Source of the DNA: Marinomonas algarum
Lineage (GTDB): Bacteria > Pseudomonadota > Gammaproteobacteria > Pseudomonadales > Marinomonadaceae
Assembly (NCBI RefSeq): GCF_020532605.1
Contig: NZ_JAJATW010000014.1
Coordinates: 26,334 to 90,333 of the forward strand
Length of the DNA: 64,000 bases
Direction of reading: 5' to 3'
Shown: positions 37,086 through 49,942 of the stretch, in pieces
How the letters are laid out: every line of letters starts with the position of its first letter
How positions within the stretch are numbered: position 1 is the first letter of the stretch
Position numbers and translations under genes: made by a program
Notes under the pieces: model-generated
Database searches by the model: none
Told to the model about the DNA's origin: nothing
Seen by the model: the letters and a program-made list of their open reading frames with translations, nothing else

Positions 37086-38669
37086 ATGGAATTTATCTGG
37101 ATATTGTTTGCGTTCGTGTGTGGATTAGCGGTCAAGCTGATTAATTTGCCACCGTTAATCGGTTTTTTATTGGCCGGGTTTTTACTCAACTATGTTGGGC
37201 TAGAACCCAGCAACACACTCACTGCGTTGGCAAATATCGGTATTACTCTCATGCTGTTCAGTATTGGCCTAAAGCTCCATGTTAAAGACTTGCTCAAGCA
37301 AGAAGTGTGGGCATCTACCCTGAGCCACATGGGCATTTCCACCCTCGTTTTTGCCGGTATTGCCTTACTGCTAGGCACATTGAGTTTGCCTTATTTCGGG
37401 GTACTCGACTTCAAAACAGCAGCCTTAGTTGGCTTTGCATTGAGTTTTTCCAGCACCGTTTGTGTTATGAAGCTACTCGAAGAAAGCAGCGAATTAAAGA
37501 CACGTCACGGACAGTTGTCGCTGGGTATCTTGGTTATGCAAGACATTGTTGCGGTCGTTTTTCTCGTTGCCGCAACAGGTAAAGTCCCCTCTATTTGGGC
37601 GTTAGGCCTGTTTGCCCTGCTGTTTCTTCGCCCGGTTATCAACAAGGTAGTAGACAAAGCCGGTCACGGTGAAATGTTGCCTTTGACCGGTTTATTCCTT
37701 GCCTTGGGCGGTTACGAGCTATTTTACCTTGTGGGGGTGAAAGGCGACCTGGGCGCCCTTATTTTTGGTATCTTATTGGCCTCACACCCTAAAGCCAATG
37801 AACTGAATAAGTCCTTAATGAACTTTAAAGACTTGTTCCTAATTGGGTTCTTTTTGTCCATAGGCTTCACCGCATTACCCACTCTCAGCATGATAGGCAT
37901 CAGCTTAATCATCACCTTAGTCATCTTAGTGAAGTTTGCCTTCTTCTTCGTTCTATTAACCAAAATGAAGCTTCGCGGTCGAACATCTTTCTTATCCTCC
38001 ATGATACTGTCTAACTACAGTGAGTTTGGCCTTATCGTCGTGGCCTTGAGTGTCGCTAACGGCTGGCTAGCCAAAGAATGGTTAGTTGTATTGGCGTTGG
38101 CCGTCTCTTTCTCTTTTGTTATTACCAGTGTTTTGTATCGCAATGTTCATCGCATGTACCGTAAAAACAAAGAAACCATCCGTCGCTTTGAAAGCCCTAA
38201 CTGCTTACCAGAAGACCGCTTTACTCAACCCGTTCATTCTGACATTTTAGTCGTTGGTTTAGGTCGAGTCGGACGCGGTGCCTTTGACTCTCTAAAAGGA
38301 TTTGTTGGTAATATCGTGGCTGGCATGGACGCCGACCGCAATCGCATTAAGCAGATGCAAGCCGACAACGAAAATGTCTTCTATGGCGATGGCGAAGACG
38401 CTGACCTTTGGGAACGCCTAGATACCTCCAGGATTCGCTTGGTACTGCTGGCTTTACCCGCCGCTGAAGACACCACCAATGTGGCTATCCAACTGCGCAA
38501 AGCCAACTACACCGGACAAATCGCTGCCATTGCACGCTACCAAGATGAACGCGATATTCTGATCAACAGTGGCATTGATAACGTATTTAACTTTTACACC
38601 GAAGCCGGTACGGGCTTTGCTGAGGAAAGTCTGGCCTTGATTCGCCCTCCGGTGAAAGAAGTGGCATAG
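37086..38669 (+). CDS. CPA2-family cation:proton antiporter with TrkA-N domain
   Basis: 527 residues. About 12-13 membrane helices (residues 1-355) with the CPA2 features LIGFLLAGFLLNYVG and GLFLALGGYELFYLVG, and a C-terminal Rossmann TrkA-N domain (from about 385; DILVVGLGRVGRGAFDSLKG) that binds a dinucleotide. KefB/YbaL-like K+/H+ exchange is the best guess. The TrkA-C domain is missing, so it is shorter than KefC. ATG is preceded by AAGGA. Confidence 0.88.
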   Translation: MEFIWILFAFVCGLAVKLINLPPLIGFLLAGFLLNYVGLEPSNTLTALANIGITLMLFSIGLKLHVKDLLKQEVWASTLSHMGISTLVFAGIALLLGTLSLPYFGVLDFKTAALVGFALSFSSTVCVMKLLEESSELKTRHGQLSLGILVMQDIVAVVFLVAATGKVPSIWALGLFALLFLRPVINKVVDKAGHGEMLPLTGLFLALGGYELFYLVGVKGDLGALIFGILLASHPKANELNKSLMNFKDLFLIGFFLSIGFTALPTLSMIGISLIITLVILVKFAFFFVLLTKMKLRGRTSFLSSMILSNYSEFGLIVVALSVANGWLAKEWLVVLALAVSFSFVITSVLYRNVHRMYRKNKETIRRFESPNCLPEDRFTQPVHSDILVVGLGRVGRGAFDSLKGFVGNIVAGMDADRNRIKQMQADNENVFYGDGEDADLWERLDTSRIRLVLLALPAAEDTTNVAIQLRKANYTGQIAAIARYQDERDILINSGIDNVFNFYTEAGTGFAEESLALIRPPVKEVA

Positions 38670-38677
38670 CGACGTCT

Positions 38678-38845
38678 TTAACGCTTCATTTCATCGATTT
38701 TGGCTTTTACCGCTTCCGCTTGTTCTGTCAATTCAGAATACAAGCGGATGTCTCCACCGCGTTGCGCTTGCATGGCTTTTTCAAGGAGTTCGCCATATTC
38801 TTTGTTGAGCTTTTTCGCTGGGTCGGACTTAAGAAATGAGAACAT
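38678..38845 (-). CDS. DUF6435-like small protein
   Basis: 55 residues from ATG 38845: MFSFLKSDPAKKLNKEYGELL followed by a charged helix ending in KAKIDEMKR. It matches the DUF6435 pattern of a short FSFLKxDPxKKLxKxY segment and a helical hairpin; function unknown. The open frame extends 28 codons upstream without family similarity or a ribosome-binding site, so I shortened it. Confidence 0.75.
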   Translation of the reverse strand: MFSFLKSDPAKKLNKEYGELLEKAMQAQRGGDIRLYSELTEQAEAVKAKIDEMKR

Positions 38846-38913
38846 AATAAAACCTACTGTTATAAAGTGATGTAAAGCATACGTTCTCCGACTCACTTTT
38901 AGATGAAAACGCG

Positions 38914-38952
38914 ACAAAAAAAACGCCAATCAGGTCACCCTGTTGGCGTTTT
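38914..38952 (-). terminator. Terminator of gltBD
   Basis: A 14-bp stem with a one-base bulge (38920-38934 with 38939-38952, tetraloop) and an A-tract at 38916-38923 that gives minus-strand transcripts a U-run. Confidence 0.88.
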
Positions 38953-38971
38953 CTGTTTCTAAGCGAGGATC

Positions 38972-40399
<1,428 letters not shown>

Positions 40400-40510
40400 C
40401 TATCTCCTTGGCCACCTGTCAGCAAGCGGCACTTCTCTCAAATGGGTCAGACTGATTCGTTCAGCGCGTGGGGCGTGTTATTTTTCCACCCCACGCAATG
40501 ACAGCGTATT

Positions 40511-43500
40511 TTATTCCGGACGTTGACGAGTACTCGCCAAAAGCGCACCTAAGCTGGCCGCTTTTGGTTTCACTAGCCAGAATTTGCCAATGTAGTCATA
40601 GAAGTTCTCAAGGATTTCTTGACCCCATTCACTGTCCGTTTCTCGAACGTATTCTTCAATAACCGAACGTAAGTGCGAGCGATACTCTTCTGTCAATTCT
40701 GTACCAATACGGTGAATTTCCACTAACTCATGATTGTATTTGTCGACAAAGGTACGGTCTAAATCGAGTACATAAGCAAAGCCACCTGTCATACCAGCAC
40801 CGAAGTTGTAGCCCGTATTACCTAACACCGTCACCATACCACCGGTCATGTATTCACAGCAGTGATCGCCTGCGCCTTCAATAACCGTGTGCGTTCCTGA
40901 GTTACGTACCGCAAAGCGCTCACCCGCTGTACCGGCGGCAAACAATTTACCGCCCGTCGCACCGTACAAACAGGTGTTACCGATAATGGCAGAGTCTTGT
41001 GACTCGAAAGCAGATCCTTTCGGCGGACGAATTACCAGCTTACCGCCAGTCATACCCTTGCCCACATAATCGTTGGCATCGCCATCGAGGTACATGTTTA
41101 AGCCACCTGCGTTCCACACACCAAAGCTTTGACCTGCTGTGCCGGTCAGTTTCAGCGTAATCGGTGCATCCACCATGCCTTGGTTACCATAGCGTTTGGC
41201 AATTTCACCGGACAAGCGTGCACCGATAGAACGGTCACAGTTCGTCACATCAAAGGCAAATTCGCCGCCTTCTTTTTCTTCGATCGCATCTTGGATCGTT
41301 TCCCACATTTTCAGTGCCAATAGGCCTTTGTCGTGAGGAGGGTTCAGAGGCGTCACACAATACTGTGGCTTGTCTGCTGGAATCAGATCATTTTGTAGAA
41401 TAGGCGTCAGATCCAGATTACGTTGCTTGTCTGTTTCACCTGGCAATGTTGCGAGCAAATCCGTACGACCGATCAAGTCTTGCAGACGTGTCACGCCCAA
41501 TTTTGCTAACCACAAGCGAGTATCTTCCGCCATGAAACGGAAGAAGTTTTTGATCATTTCTACCGTGCCGATGAAGTGTTCATCACGCAACATTTGATCC
41601 TGAGTGGCTACGCCAGTCGCACAGTTGTTCAAGTGACAGATACGCAAAAACTTACAACCCATGGCCACCATCGGTGTCGTACCAAAACCAAAGCTTTCAG
41701 CACCCAAAATCGCCGCTTTCACCACGTCTAGACCGGTTTTTAAACCACCGTCTGTTTGTAGGCGAATTTTGCCGCGCAGATCGTTTGAACGAAGTGCCTG
41801 TTGCGCTTCAGCCAAGCCCAATTCCCAAGGGGAACCGGCATGACGAATCGACGTAATCGGCGATGCAGCGGTACCACCGTCGTAACCGGAAATGGTGATC
41901 AAATCGGCGTACGCTTTTGCCACACCCGCAGCAATCGTACCCACACCCGGCTCAGAAACCAGTTTCACCGAAACAAGGGCATCGGGGTTCACCTGTTTCA
42001 AATCGAAAATCAGCTGCGCTAAATCCTCGATAGAATAAATATCATGGTGCGGTGGTGGTGAAATCAAGGTCACACCTGGCACGGCATAACGCAAACGTGC
42101 AATTAAACCATTTACTTTACCGCCCGGTAGCTGACCACCTTCACCCGGTTTCGCGCCCTGTGCGACTTTAATCTGCAGCACTTCCGCGTTGACCAAATAT
42201 TCTGGTGTCACACCAAAACGACCGGAGGCGATTTGTTTGATCTTAGAACGACGCTCTGTGCCGTGACGTGCTGGGTCTTCGCCACCTTCCCCTGAGTTTG
42301 AGCGACAGCCCAATTCGTTCATCGCTTGCGCTAACGCTTCATGGGCTTCTGGAGACAAGGCCCCCAGTGACATACCGGCAGAGTCAAAGCGCGGTAGGAT
42401 AGTATCGATGGATTCGACCTCATCCAAAGCAATCGCTTTGGCCGACTCTGATAGCGTAAACAAATCACGCAACATAGACGCAGGACGATTGTTGACCAAC
42501 TCAGCGTACTTAGTGAAATCTTCAAAGCGACCACTGCCCACGGCTGTTTGCAAGTTGCGCACCACATCAGGGTTAAACGCATGGTATTCAGCTTCGTGGA
42601 CGTATTTTAAATAACCACCTTGCTGAATTGGCTTGCGCAATTTCCATGCATTGTCTGCAATGGTTTGTTGGTCTTTTTGGAAGTCTTCAAAGCGCGCGCC
42701 TTTAATACGGCTTGCAACGCCTTTGAAACATAAGTCGATGACTTTTGTATCCAAACCAACCGCTTCAAACAGCTGTGCACCACGGTAAGAAGCAATCGTT
42801 GAAATCCCCATTTTGGAGATAATCTTCATCAAGCCCTTATTGATACCTTTGCGGTATTTCACATGACAAGCAATTGGGTCACCCAATACTTCGCCCTTGT
42901 CGATCATATCGTTGATCAAACGGTAGGAAAGGTAAGGGTAAACGGCCGTTGCACCAAAGCCTAACAATACGGCAAACTGATGGGGATCACGAGCAAAGCC
43001 GGTGTCGGCGATGATGTTCGAATCACAACGCAAGCCCTGTTGAGAAAGATAATGGTGTACCGCACCCACTGCCATCGGCGCTGGAATCGGTAAAAAGCCT
43101 TTCTGAATATCACGGTCTGTCAGTGACAGAATAACCGCTCCGTTACGGACAACCTCTGCGGCTTTTAATTGCAGCGCTTTGATCGCTTCTTCAAGAGAGA
43201 CGTTTTCTGGGTTGTAGTTTGTGCTCAAACGCACCATGCGGAAGCGATGATCATCAAGCTCCAACAAGCGGCTGTATTTACGTGCTGAGACAACAGGCGA
43301 TGAGAAAATAATGCGGTTCGCGTGTTTTGGCGTTTCTTCAAATAAATTACGCTCTACACCGATGCACGTTTCCAAAGACATCACAACAGATTCGCGCAAT
43401 GGGTCGATTGGAGGATTGGTCACCTGAGCAAATTTTTGACGGAAGTAATCGGTTACTGGGCGAGTTTGACTCGACATTACCGCCATCGGCGTATCGTCCC

Positions 43501-44962
43501 CCATGGAACCAACCGCTTCGTGGCCGCTTTCAGCGAGAGGACGGAAAATCTGTTCACGCTCTTCAAAAGACACTTGGAACATCTTCTGATACGTTGACAT
43601 TTCGTCTTTGGTGAAAGGTTCGAATTCAAGGGACGACTCTTGCAACAAGGATTCCATGCGAATCGCTTCTTGCTTCAACCATTTTTTGTACGGGTGAATA
43701 GACTTCAGACGCTCATCTATGTCATCTGTGTGCAGAATCTCACCATTTTGCGTATCAACCACCAGCATTTGACCTGGGCCTACACGACCTTTGGACACCA
43801 CATCTTCCGATTTGTAGCCGTAGGTGCCGACCTCAGATGCCAAGGTAATGAAACCATTTTTGGTCACGACCCAACGCGCTGGGCGCAAGCCGTTTCGGTC
43901 TAGCATACAAACCGCATGACGACCGTCGGTCATCACTAAGCCGGCTGGGCCATCCCAAGGTTCCATGTGCATGGAGTTGTACTGGTAAAAAGCACGCAAC
44001 TCTGGGTCCATGTTTTCAACGTTTTGCCACGCTGGTGGAATGATCAAACGCGCTGCACGGAAAATATCCACGCCACCGGTAACCAATACTTCCAACATGT
44101 TATCCATGGACGAGGAGTCAGAACCGGTTAAGTTCACCAAAGGTTGAAGGTCTTGTAGCTCAGGAATCAATGGCGTACGCAGTTTACTGGTACGAGCCAA
44201 TGCCCAGTTGCGGTTACCTTCAATCGTGTTGATTTCACCGTTGTGTGCCAACATGCGGAAAGGTTGCGCCAGTGGCCATTTTGGCAAGGTGTTAGTCGAG
44301 AAGCGTTGGTGAAAAACACAAATCGCAGTTTGCATTTTTTCATTGCCTAAGTCCTTGTAGAAGAAAGGCAAATCTACTGGCATCATCAAGCCTTTGTAGG
44401 CTAATACTTTGTCGGATAGAGAACAGATGTAGAAGTTCTCGTAATGCGACATGGCCAATTCTGTTTGGCGACGAGCAACGAACAAACGCGTTGCAAAGGT
44501 ACGCGCGTCCATACGGTTACTGTCAACGAAGACCTGCTCAATGCGTGGCAGACAGTCAACAGCAATCATACCCAAACACGAAGCATCAATAGGCACTTCT
44601 CGCCAGCCAACGACGTTTAACCCTTCGTCTGTTAGCTTTTGTGTCAACACGTCACGCTGTTCGCTCGCTAAGGTGTCGTCTTGATCCAAGAACACCATAC
44701 CAATGCCGTAAAGATCAGACAAAGTGTGATCAAATAAGGTTTGCGCTTCACCGCGCAGAAACATATCCGGCTTTTGAATTAAAAGTCCGCAACCATCACC
44801 CGTTTTTCCGTCGGCAGCGATGCCGCCACGGTGTGTCATACATGTCAAAGATTCGATTGCTGTCTTAAGCAACTCATGGCTGGTATGCCCTTCCATGTGT
44901 GCAATTAGACCAAAGCCACAGTTGTCTTTGAACTCGCCAGGACGATAAAGGCCTGCATTCAT
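40511..44962 (-). CDS. gltB: Glutamate synthase (NADPH) large subunit GltB
   Basis: 1483 residues with glutaminase Cys15 exposed after removal of a 14-residue propeptide ([18 protein letters not shown]), the FMN-binding synthase domain ([30 protein letters not shown]) and the GXGXG C-terminal beta-helix. It makes two glutamates from glutamine and 2-oxoglutarate. The 3Fe-4S cysteines appear as [18 protein letters not shown] follows GGGAG by 7 bp. Confidence 0.97.
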   Translation of the reverse strand: MNAGLYRPGEFKDNCGFGLIAHMEGHTSHELLKTAIESLTCMTHRGGIAADGKTGDGCGLLIQKPDMFLRGEAQTLFDHTLSDLYGIGMVFLDQDDTLASEQRDVLTQKLTDEGLNVVGWREVPIDASCLGMIAVDCLPRIEQVFVDSNRMDARTFATRLFVARRQTELAMSHYENFYICSLSDKVLAYKGLMMPVDLPFFYKDLGNEKMQTAICVFHQRFSTNTLPKWPLAQPFRMLAHNGEINTIEGNRNWALARTSKLRTPLIPELQDLQPLVNLTGSDSSSMDNMLEVLVTGGVDIFRAARLIIPPAWQNVENMDPELRAFYQYNSMHMEPWDGPAGLVMTDGRHAVCMLDRNGLRPARWVVTKNGFITLASEVGTYGYKSEDVVSKGRVGPGQMLVVDTQNGEILHTDDIDERLKSIHPYKKWLKQEAIRMESLLQESSLEFEPFTKDEMSTYQKMFQVSFEEREQIFRPLAESGHEAVGSMGDDTPMAVMSSQTRPVTDYFRQKFAQVTNPPIDPLRESVVMSLETCIGVERNLFEETPKHANRIIFSSPVVSARKYSRLLELDDHRFRMVRLSTNYNPENVSLEEAIKALQLKAAEVVRNGAVILSLTDRDIQKGFLPIPAPMAVGAVHHYLSQQGLRCDSNIIADTGFARDPHQFAVLLGFGATAVYPYLSYRLINDMIDKGEVLGDPIACHVKYRKGINKGLMKIISKMGISTIASYRGAQLFEAVGLDTKVIDLCFKGVASRIKGARFEDFQKDQQTIADNAWKLRKPIQQGGYLKYVHEAEYHAFNPDVVRNLQTAVGSGRFEDFTKYAELVNNRPASMLRDLFTLSESAKAIALDEVESIDTILPRFDSAGMSLGALSPEAHEALAQAMNELGCRSNSGEGGEDPARHGTERRSKIKQIASGRFGVTPEYLVNAEVLQIKVAQGAKPGEGGQLPGGKVNGLIARLRYAVPGVTLISPPPHHDIYSIEDLAQLIFDLKQVNPDALVSVKLVSEPGVGTIAAGVAKAYADLITISGYDGGTAASPITSIRHAGSPWELGLAEAQQALRSNDLRGKIRLQTDGGLKTGLDVVKAAILGAESFGFGTTPMVAMGCKFLRICHLNNCATGVATQDQMLRDEHFIGTVEMIKNFFRFMAEDTRLWLAKLGVTRLQDLIGRTDLLATLPGETDKQRNLDLTPILQNDLIPADKPQYCVTPLNPPHDKGLLALKMWETIQDAIEEKEGGEFAFDVTNCDRSIGARLSGEIAKRYGNQGMVDAPITLKLTGTAGQSFGVWNAGGLNMYLDGDANDYVGKGMTGGKLVIRPPKGSAFESQDSAIIGNTCLYGATGGKLFAAGTAGERFAVRNSGTHTVIEGAGDHCCEYMTGGMVTVLGNTGYNFGAGMTGGFAYVLDLDRTFVDKYNHELVEIHRIGTELTEEYRSHLRSVIEEYVRETDSEWGQEILENFYDYIGKFWLVKPKAASLGALLASTRQRPE

Positions 44963-45387
44963 ACACCAACTCCCACAAATAAAAATTCGTTATAGAAACG
45001 TAGAAAAAGTAATCAGATAAATTCGACTGTTAGGTGGTTTGATTTTCTGGAAATCGAGACATTTCGTTATTGATAATGACTATTAATTACGCAGGAACCA
45101 CTAAATTTGGTGATCATACTACTCCGAGGAAAGGCGCGACTCAAATTGACGGAGAGGCATTTTAAGCTATTTTGGCGTTTTTTAACGTAGTTTTAGCGGC
45201 ACAGAAGCAGGACTTAGAGAATTATCTATGGCTGGAGTTTTTACAAACAGAAAATTCTGCTGTTCATTGTGAATTTTCAGAGGATTACAGTGATTTTTAC
45301 TTAATTTTTTTATTTTGCTCAAAAAAAACCTGAGAAAAGCCTTTTTCACGGCTTATTGCGTGGCGAACTCAGTCTATTATTCTGATC
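44963..45387. other. 425-bp non-coding gap upstream of gltB
   Basis: It holds the gltB promoter (minus strand) and the end of the DamX-like transcript. A TATAAC box lies about 25 bp before the gltB start. A partial Fur-like string, GATAATGACTATTAATTAC, lies near 45073-45092, with 13 of 19 consensus matches, too weak to call. The A/T tracts at 45299-45345 may end the damX-side transcript, but no perfect hairpin is seen. No ORF of note. Confidence 0.5.
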
Positions 45388-46974
45388 TTATTGCGCTTTA
45401 CGAATGTCTTCCTGAATGCCACGTGCGCTTCTGGCCCAAGGGTTTAATGCTCGAATATCCCTTGGTAAATTTTCCGATGCAGCAATCGCTTCACTTCGAT
45501 TACGGTACGTGCCATACACCACCACAAACCAATCTCGCCCATTGTGTTTCGAGGTAAAATAGCCAAAAGCATCGATACTGCCCTGATCGCGAATAAAGTC
45601 GCTGACGGTTTTTTGATTATAGGTACCCAATAACTGCAGGGTATAACGTGTTGGACTTTGAGAGAGCCACCAATCGGTTTTATCAAAAGGGTCTCGTTGC
45701 ACAACAGCAGGTGCACTGGGTGTTGGGGCTGTGGGTACCGGTGTGCTGATTGCCGCTTGAACAGGCGCTGGCGTTTCCACTGTGGTGGGAGCTGCCACGC
45801 GCGCAGGCGCTTCTGAACGAATAGGGGCGGTGGAGATCGGTGGTGATACAGGAGCAGAAGGCGCCACCGGCTGGGTATTGTTTTCACGTACCGCGGGGGC
45901 AGAACTGCCGGTAGGAACAGAGCTGCCCGTAGGAATAGGAGGCAGTATAATGTCACCTTCTTGTCCAATTCGACGCTGCATTGCATCAATGCGTGCAATG
46001 GTTTCAGCAGAAGACTGCCCTTGTCGTGGACTTAGGGGAATAGCATTGGTGGTTTGATTACTGGCACTGTTTGTTGTGTCCGACTTATCAGAAAACAAAA
46101 CAGCCACCAGAATTCCTAACATCACAACCGATAACAGTGCCATGTGCGCGAGAGGAAAACCCATGGCAAAGTTAATACGAAACTTTGAAGATTTAGGCAT
46201 CTCGCCATTGCCCATCATTGCTTGGGCAATTTTGTTGATTTGTCCGGGGTACCCACCCGACTCTTGATGTATTTGCGTCACTTGCTTGTCATTAAAGGGC
46301 AAGTTAATTCCACCCGCCACCGCACGCACACGATGCAATAAATAAGCCCGTGTTTGCTCTAAAGAATAAGGCGCTAGGGTAAAAGAATGGCTCAACTGCT
46401 CATAACGAGAACGTTGGTAGGCATCAAGATTGCGGGCTACCGAATATTCACTGAACAGCACAATATGTGGCACCGTTTGGCTTTCCGTTGCTAAAGACAT
46501 CATGTCTAGCAACATACTGACCGCATCGGTATTCAACTCTTGGGCGTTATCAATCAGCACCAAGGCGGCCTGACCTTTTTCGTCCAAATCATGAGCAAAC
46601 TTTAATAACGGACCAAAAGTCGCTTCGTTGGGCGGTTGCTTAAAGTGTCCAGAAAAACCGGTATAAATGGCTTGCAACAACTGCCCCGCCGTCATCAACA
46701 TAGAGGCTTTAACATGACTGACAATAGTGGTGTCGTCTTGGTTGCGAGCAAACTCCATTAAAAAGCGACTTTTACCACTGCCTTGCGGTCCTTGAACCAC
46801 CGACAATAAGCTGCTGTAGCGACTTAAATGTTCTAGCAGTGCTAACTGCTGATTGCCTTCTTCCGATGCAAAATACACCGATGCGTCTTTCGAGCCAAAC
46901 GGATCCCTCAGCGTTGCTTTCGAGGGCTGGTTCAGCGCATCCTCTAGGTCAAACTGAAAGTCTGGCTTCGACAT
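45388..46974 (-). CDS. DamX-like protein: AAA ATPase, membrane anchor, SPOR domain
   Basis: 528 residues: an AAA domain with Walker A GPQGSGKS at 62-69 and Walker B LVLIDNAQEL, a transmembrane segment near 273-293, a Pro/Ala/Thr-rich linker, and a C-terminal SPOR domain (about 440-520; YTLQLLGTYNQKTVSDFIRD). SPOR binds denuded septal peptidoglycan, so a division role is expected. It corresponds to DamX of the aroK-aroB-damX neighbourhood, but here with the ATPase part and without dam next to it. Confidence 0.88.
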   Translation of the reverse strand: MSKPDFQFDLEDALNQPSKATLRDPFGSKDASVYFASEEGNQQLALLEHLSRYSSLLSVVQGPQGSGKSRFLMEFARNQDDTTIVSHVKASMLMTAGQLLQAIYTGFSGHFKQPPNEATFGPLLKFAHDLDEKGQAALVLIDNAQELNTDAVSMLLDMMSLATESQTVPHIVLFSEYSVARNLDAYQRSRYEQLSHSFTLAPYSLEQTRAYLLHRVRAVAGGINLPFNDKQVTQIHQESGGYPGQINKIAQAMMGNGEMPKSSKFRINFAMGFPLAHMALLSVVMLGILVAVLFSDKSDTTNSASNQTTNAIPLSPRQGQSSAETIARIDAMQRRIGQEGDIILPPIPTGSSVPTGSSAPAVRENNTQPVAPSAPVSPPISTAPIRSEAPARVAAPTTVETPAPVQAAISTPVPTAPTPSAPAVVQRDPFDKTDWWLSQSPTRYTLQLLGTYNQKTVSDFIRDQGSIDAFGYFTSKHNGRDWFVVVYGTYRNRSEAIAASENLPRDIRALNPWARSARGIQEDIRKAQ

Positions 46975-47051
46975 ATCTTATCCTTCAAAAAGTAATGTTG
47001 GTAAAAGCAACACGGCCTTTACCAACAGATCATCGCCTATTCTAAACAGAA

Positions 47052-48158
47052 TTAAGCCAAGTTCGCTTGAGCACTCGCTTCCAACGCATCGGATAGGCTT
47101 GCTGTAAAATCACTCATGGGAAAGTCTGATGTCACCATGGCATCGCCCAAAGAGGCTAACAATACCAGACGCAAACTGCCATCAAGGACTTTTTTATCCA
47201 GGGCCATACGCTCAATAAAGCTGTCTATTGTCATGCTTTCTGGGGGCAATACGGGTAAACCCGCAGCTTGGAACAAGGCCAGAGATCGACTGACATCTTG
47301 CTCAGTCACATTGCCCATTCTCCAAGATAAATCGATGGCTAACATACTGCCTGCAGCGACGGCTTCACCATGAAGCCAGTTGCCATAGCCCATTTCCGTT
47401 TCAATGGCATGACCAAAGGTATGGCCTAAATTCAAGATCGCACGAATACCGCCTTCTCTTTCATCTTGAGCAACCACTTTAGCTTTTGCCAAACAAGAAC
47501 GGTAAATAGCATCGCTGATTTTCTCATTTTCCAGCGCCATTAGGTCTGACATTTCTTGCTCTAACCAATCAAAGAAGGGCGCATCGCAGATCAAACCGTA
47601 CTTAATCACTTCCGCCATGCCTGCGGACAGTTCACGCGGCGGCAAAGTAGACAAGGTTTGCGTATCAATGATAACGGCCTGTGGCTGATAAAACGCTCCT
47701 ATCATGTTTTTACCAAGCGGATGATTCACACCCGTTTTACCCCCCACAGAAGAATCTACCTGTGATAATAGCGTGGTTGGCACTTGAATAAAGGGAACAC
47801 CACGTTGATAAGTCGCCGCAGCAAAGCCCGCCATATCACCGACCACCCCACCGCCAAGGGCAATGACGGTCGTCGTACGATTGTGCTTAGCGTTCAACAA
47901 CGCTGTCATAATCAACCCATAGGTTTCCAGTGTTTTGTACACCTCGCCATCAGGTAAAATACAAGTGTCGACTTTATAGTCACAAGATAACATGGCCACC
48001 ATGGCATCCAGGTACAAAGGAGCAACAGTCGTATTAGTGACTATCATGACCTGCTTACCCTGAATCGCATCATCAAAAAGGGCTTTTTGTTCACGAATGC
48101 CATGCCCTATGTAGATGGGGTAGCTACGATCGCCAAGATCAACGGTTAATGTACGCAT
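47052..48158 (-). CDS. aroB: 3-dehydroquinate synthase
   Basis: 368 residues. NAD and metal motifs: [50 protein letters not shown] and HTFGHAIET (zinc histidines). Second step of the shikimate pathway: DAHP to 3-dehydroquinate. Its start codon shares a base with the aroK stop (TAATG), so the pair is translationally coupled. Confidence 0.97.
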   Translation of the reverse strand: MRTLTVDLGDRSYPIYIGHGIREQKALFDDAIQGKQVMIVTNTTVAPLYLDAMVAMLSCDYKVDTCILPDGEVYKTLETYGLIMTALLNAKHNRTTTVIALGGGVVGDMAGFAAATYQRGVPFIQVPTTLLSQVDSSVGGKTGVNHPLGKNMIGAFYQPQAVIIDTQTLSTLPPRELSAGMAEVIKYGLICDAPFFDWLEQEMSDLMALENEKISDAIYRSCLAKAKVVAQDEREGGIRAILNLGHTFGHAIETEMGYGNWLHGEAVAAGSMLAIDLSWRMGNVTEQDVSRSLALFQAAGLPVLPPESMTIDSFIERMALDKKVLDGSLRLVLLASLGDAMVTSDFPMSDFTASLSDALEASAQANLA

Positions 48159-48706
48159 TAGGATAGTGAGGTCTCCATACTAAGATGTCGCTTAATCGTA
48201 CTCAGCACCTTGTTGGCCACTGACCTCGGATGGCGAGCATCTGTTTCTACGACTAAAGTTGCCACGTCTCGATAAAGAGGGTCACGAACTTCGAATAATT
48301 TGGTTAGCGTTGCTTTGGGGTCTCCCGTCTGCAACAGGGGACGATGGCTGCTCTTAGAGGTACGATACAATTGTTGAGAAACAGAAGCGTAAAGGTAAAT
48401 GACCAGCGCCCCTTCTCGTAAAATGTCTCGGTTTTCTTTACGCATCACAATACCACCGCCAGTGGCGATGACACAGTCACCGGCATCGGACTGAATCATG
48501 CTTTCTAAGGCTTGGGTCTCGCGTTTACGAAAACCGTCCTCTCCTTCACGTTCAAAAATCCAAGGAATGTCGGCACCAGCGTTGTCTTCTATGACCTTAT
48601 CCAAGTCATAGAATTCTTTTCCCATTGATTGAGAAATCAGGCGACCTATGGTCGTTTTTCCTGCGCCCATTGGGCCTACTAAAATAATATTGGGGGCTTT
48701 TATCAT
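48158..48706 (-). CDS. aroK: Shikimate kinase
   Basis: 182 residues with Walker [12 protein letters not shown], DxD in FYDLDKVIE, the ATGGG shikimate motif ([16 protein letters not shown]) and the LID arginine region [10 protein letters not shown]. Converts shikimate to shikimate 3-phosphate. Follows the secretin gene by 42 bp, as in the pilQ-aroK-aroB order of many gammaproteobacteria. Confidence 0.97.
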   Translation of the reverse strand: MIKAPNIILVGPMGAGKTTIGRLISQSMGKEFYDLDKVIEDNAGADIPWIFEREGEDGFRKRETQALESMIQSDAGDCVIATGGGIVMRKENRDILREGALVIYLYASVSQQLYRTSKSSHRPLLQTGDPKATLTKLFEVRDPLYRDVATLVVETDARHPRSVANKVLSTIKRHLSMETSLS

Positions 48707-48748
48707 TGTATTCAGTTACATCGGAATGAAGCAGATTTAGACTGCGGC

Positions 48749-49942
48749 CTAGTTAACAGTCATTTGTATCAGCTTTGGTGTAATAAATACAAGTAATTCA
48801 ACCTTTTCTTGCTGTTCCAAACGCCTTTTGAACAGGCGACCCACTACAGGAATAGCACTGAAAAACGGCACCCTACTTTCTGATTCAAAGCGTTCTTCAC
48901 GGAAAATTCCGCCTAATACCAGTGTTTCTTGGTTTTTCACCACGACCTGGGTCTTGAGCCGGTTAGTATTCAGACTGGGCACACCATTCACCAAATCGCC
49001 GACAGAGTCTTGATTAATATTCAGTGATAATAAAATGCGTTCACCGTCTTTTACAAAAGGTGTCACTTCTAGTAACAACGCAGCCTGACGAAACTCAACA
49101 CTAACCTTATCGTCGCTAACGGTTTGATAGGGTACTTCTGTGCCAGACTCAATGCGCGCAGGCTGGCCTTCCGACGTCACAATTTTAGGCGCAGACATGA
49201 CCTTTGCCAAACCATCCGTTTCCATCATATCCAACGTAAAACCGAGTAAGCCAGAGCGACCTCCAACCGCAAAATCTAACCCTGCTGAAGGCGTTAATGC
49301 ACCCAGATCTATCGCGCCACCTAAAGAAGAGCGAACACCATCGGCCAAACTGGCTTGCCAATTGACACCAAATTGCGATTGGGCGGTTCGGCTGACTTGT
49401 GCAATTTGAGCACTGATTTCAATCTGCCTAAGTGGTGTGTCTAGCCAAGCTAAAGTCGTTTCTATGTCACCATAGTCTTCGCATGACGAGGTGATAATTG
49501 AATTGGTTCGGTGATCTACAATAAGGGACAATGAAGGGTACAACGTTTTCAAATGTTCACCGACTGTGTCGGCCTTCGCATGTTTTAATACCCAGTAAGC
49601 TTGAGGGCAAGACGTTGATAATTGCTCTTGATCAACAGCAGGCGTCCCTATTGCCGAAGCCGGCATTAATACGGCGACATTACCTTGCCACGTCAAGGCG
49701 ATCGAAGGCTGTTTGGCAATGGCCTCAATAACATCATGCCAGGTCGCATCTTTTATTGACAAGGTTAATGTCTCGTCAATATCCGGACTAATCACCACAC
49801 TTTCATTCATCTTTGAAGCCAGCCAAGGCAACACATCTTGCAGTGGCTGAGCGTCAAAATACACATCCATCGCCATAGCAGGGCGAATCATCAATATAAG
49901 CAAAATAATCTGACAGACTCTTTTAATGTTGTACTGAGTCAT
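48749..49942 (-). CDS. Short secretin (PilQ/HofQ-like)
   Basis: 397 residues from ATG 49942, chosen because GGAGG lies 5 bp upstream. It has a signal peptide (about 1-24), one STN-like domain (about 28-90), one N1 domain (about 115-180) and a secretin barrel (about 220-395; VPFFSAIPVVGRLFKRR ends it). This is HofQ size, only about 55% of a normal PilQ, which carries AMIN domains and longer N regions. It is an outer-membrane channel for a type IV pilus or DNA uptake machine. The gene is followed by aroK, as pilQ usually is. Confidence 0.85.
   Translation of the reverse strand: MTQYNIKRVCQIILLILMIRPAMAMDVYFDAQPLQDVLPWLASKMNESVVISPDIDETLTLSIKDATWHDVIEAIAKQPSIALTWQGNVAVLMPASAIGTPAVDQEQLSTSCPQAYWVLKHAKADTVGEHLKTLYPSLSLIVDHRTNSIITSSCEDYGDIETTLAWLDTPLRQIEISAQIAQVSRTAQSQFGVNWQASLADGVRSSLGGAIDLGALTPSAGLDFAVGGRSGLLGFTLDMMETDGLAKVMSAPKIVTSEGQPARIESGTEVPYQTVSDDKVSVEFRQAALLLEVTPFVKDGERILLSLNINQDSVGDLVNGVPSLNTNRLKTQVVVKNQETLVLGGIFREERFESESRVPFFSAIPVVGRLFKRRLEQQEKVELLVFITPKLIQMTVN

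Noticed and set aside
45073..45092. Fur box upstream of gltB
   Set aside because: 13 of 19 matches in AT-rich DNA is not convincing.
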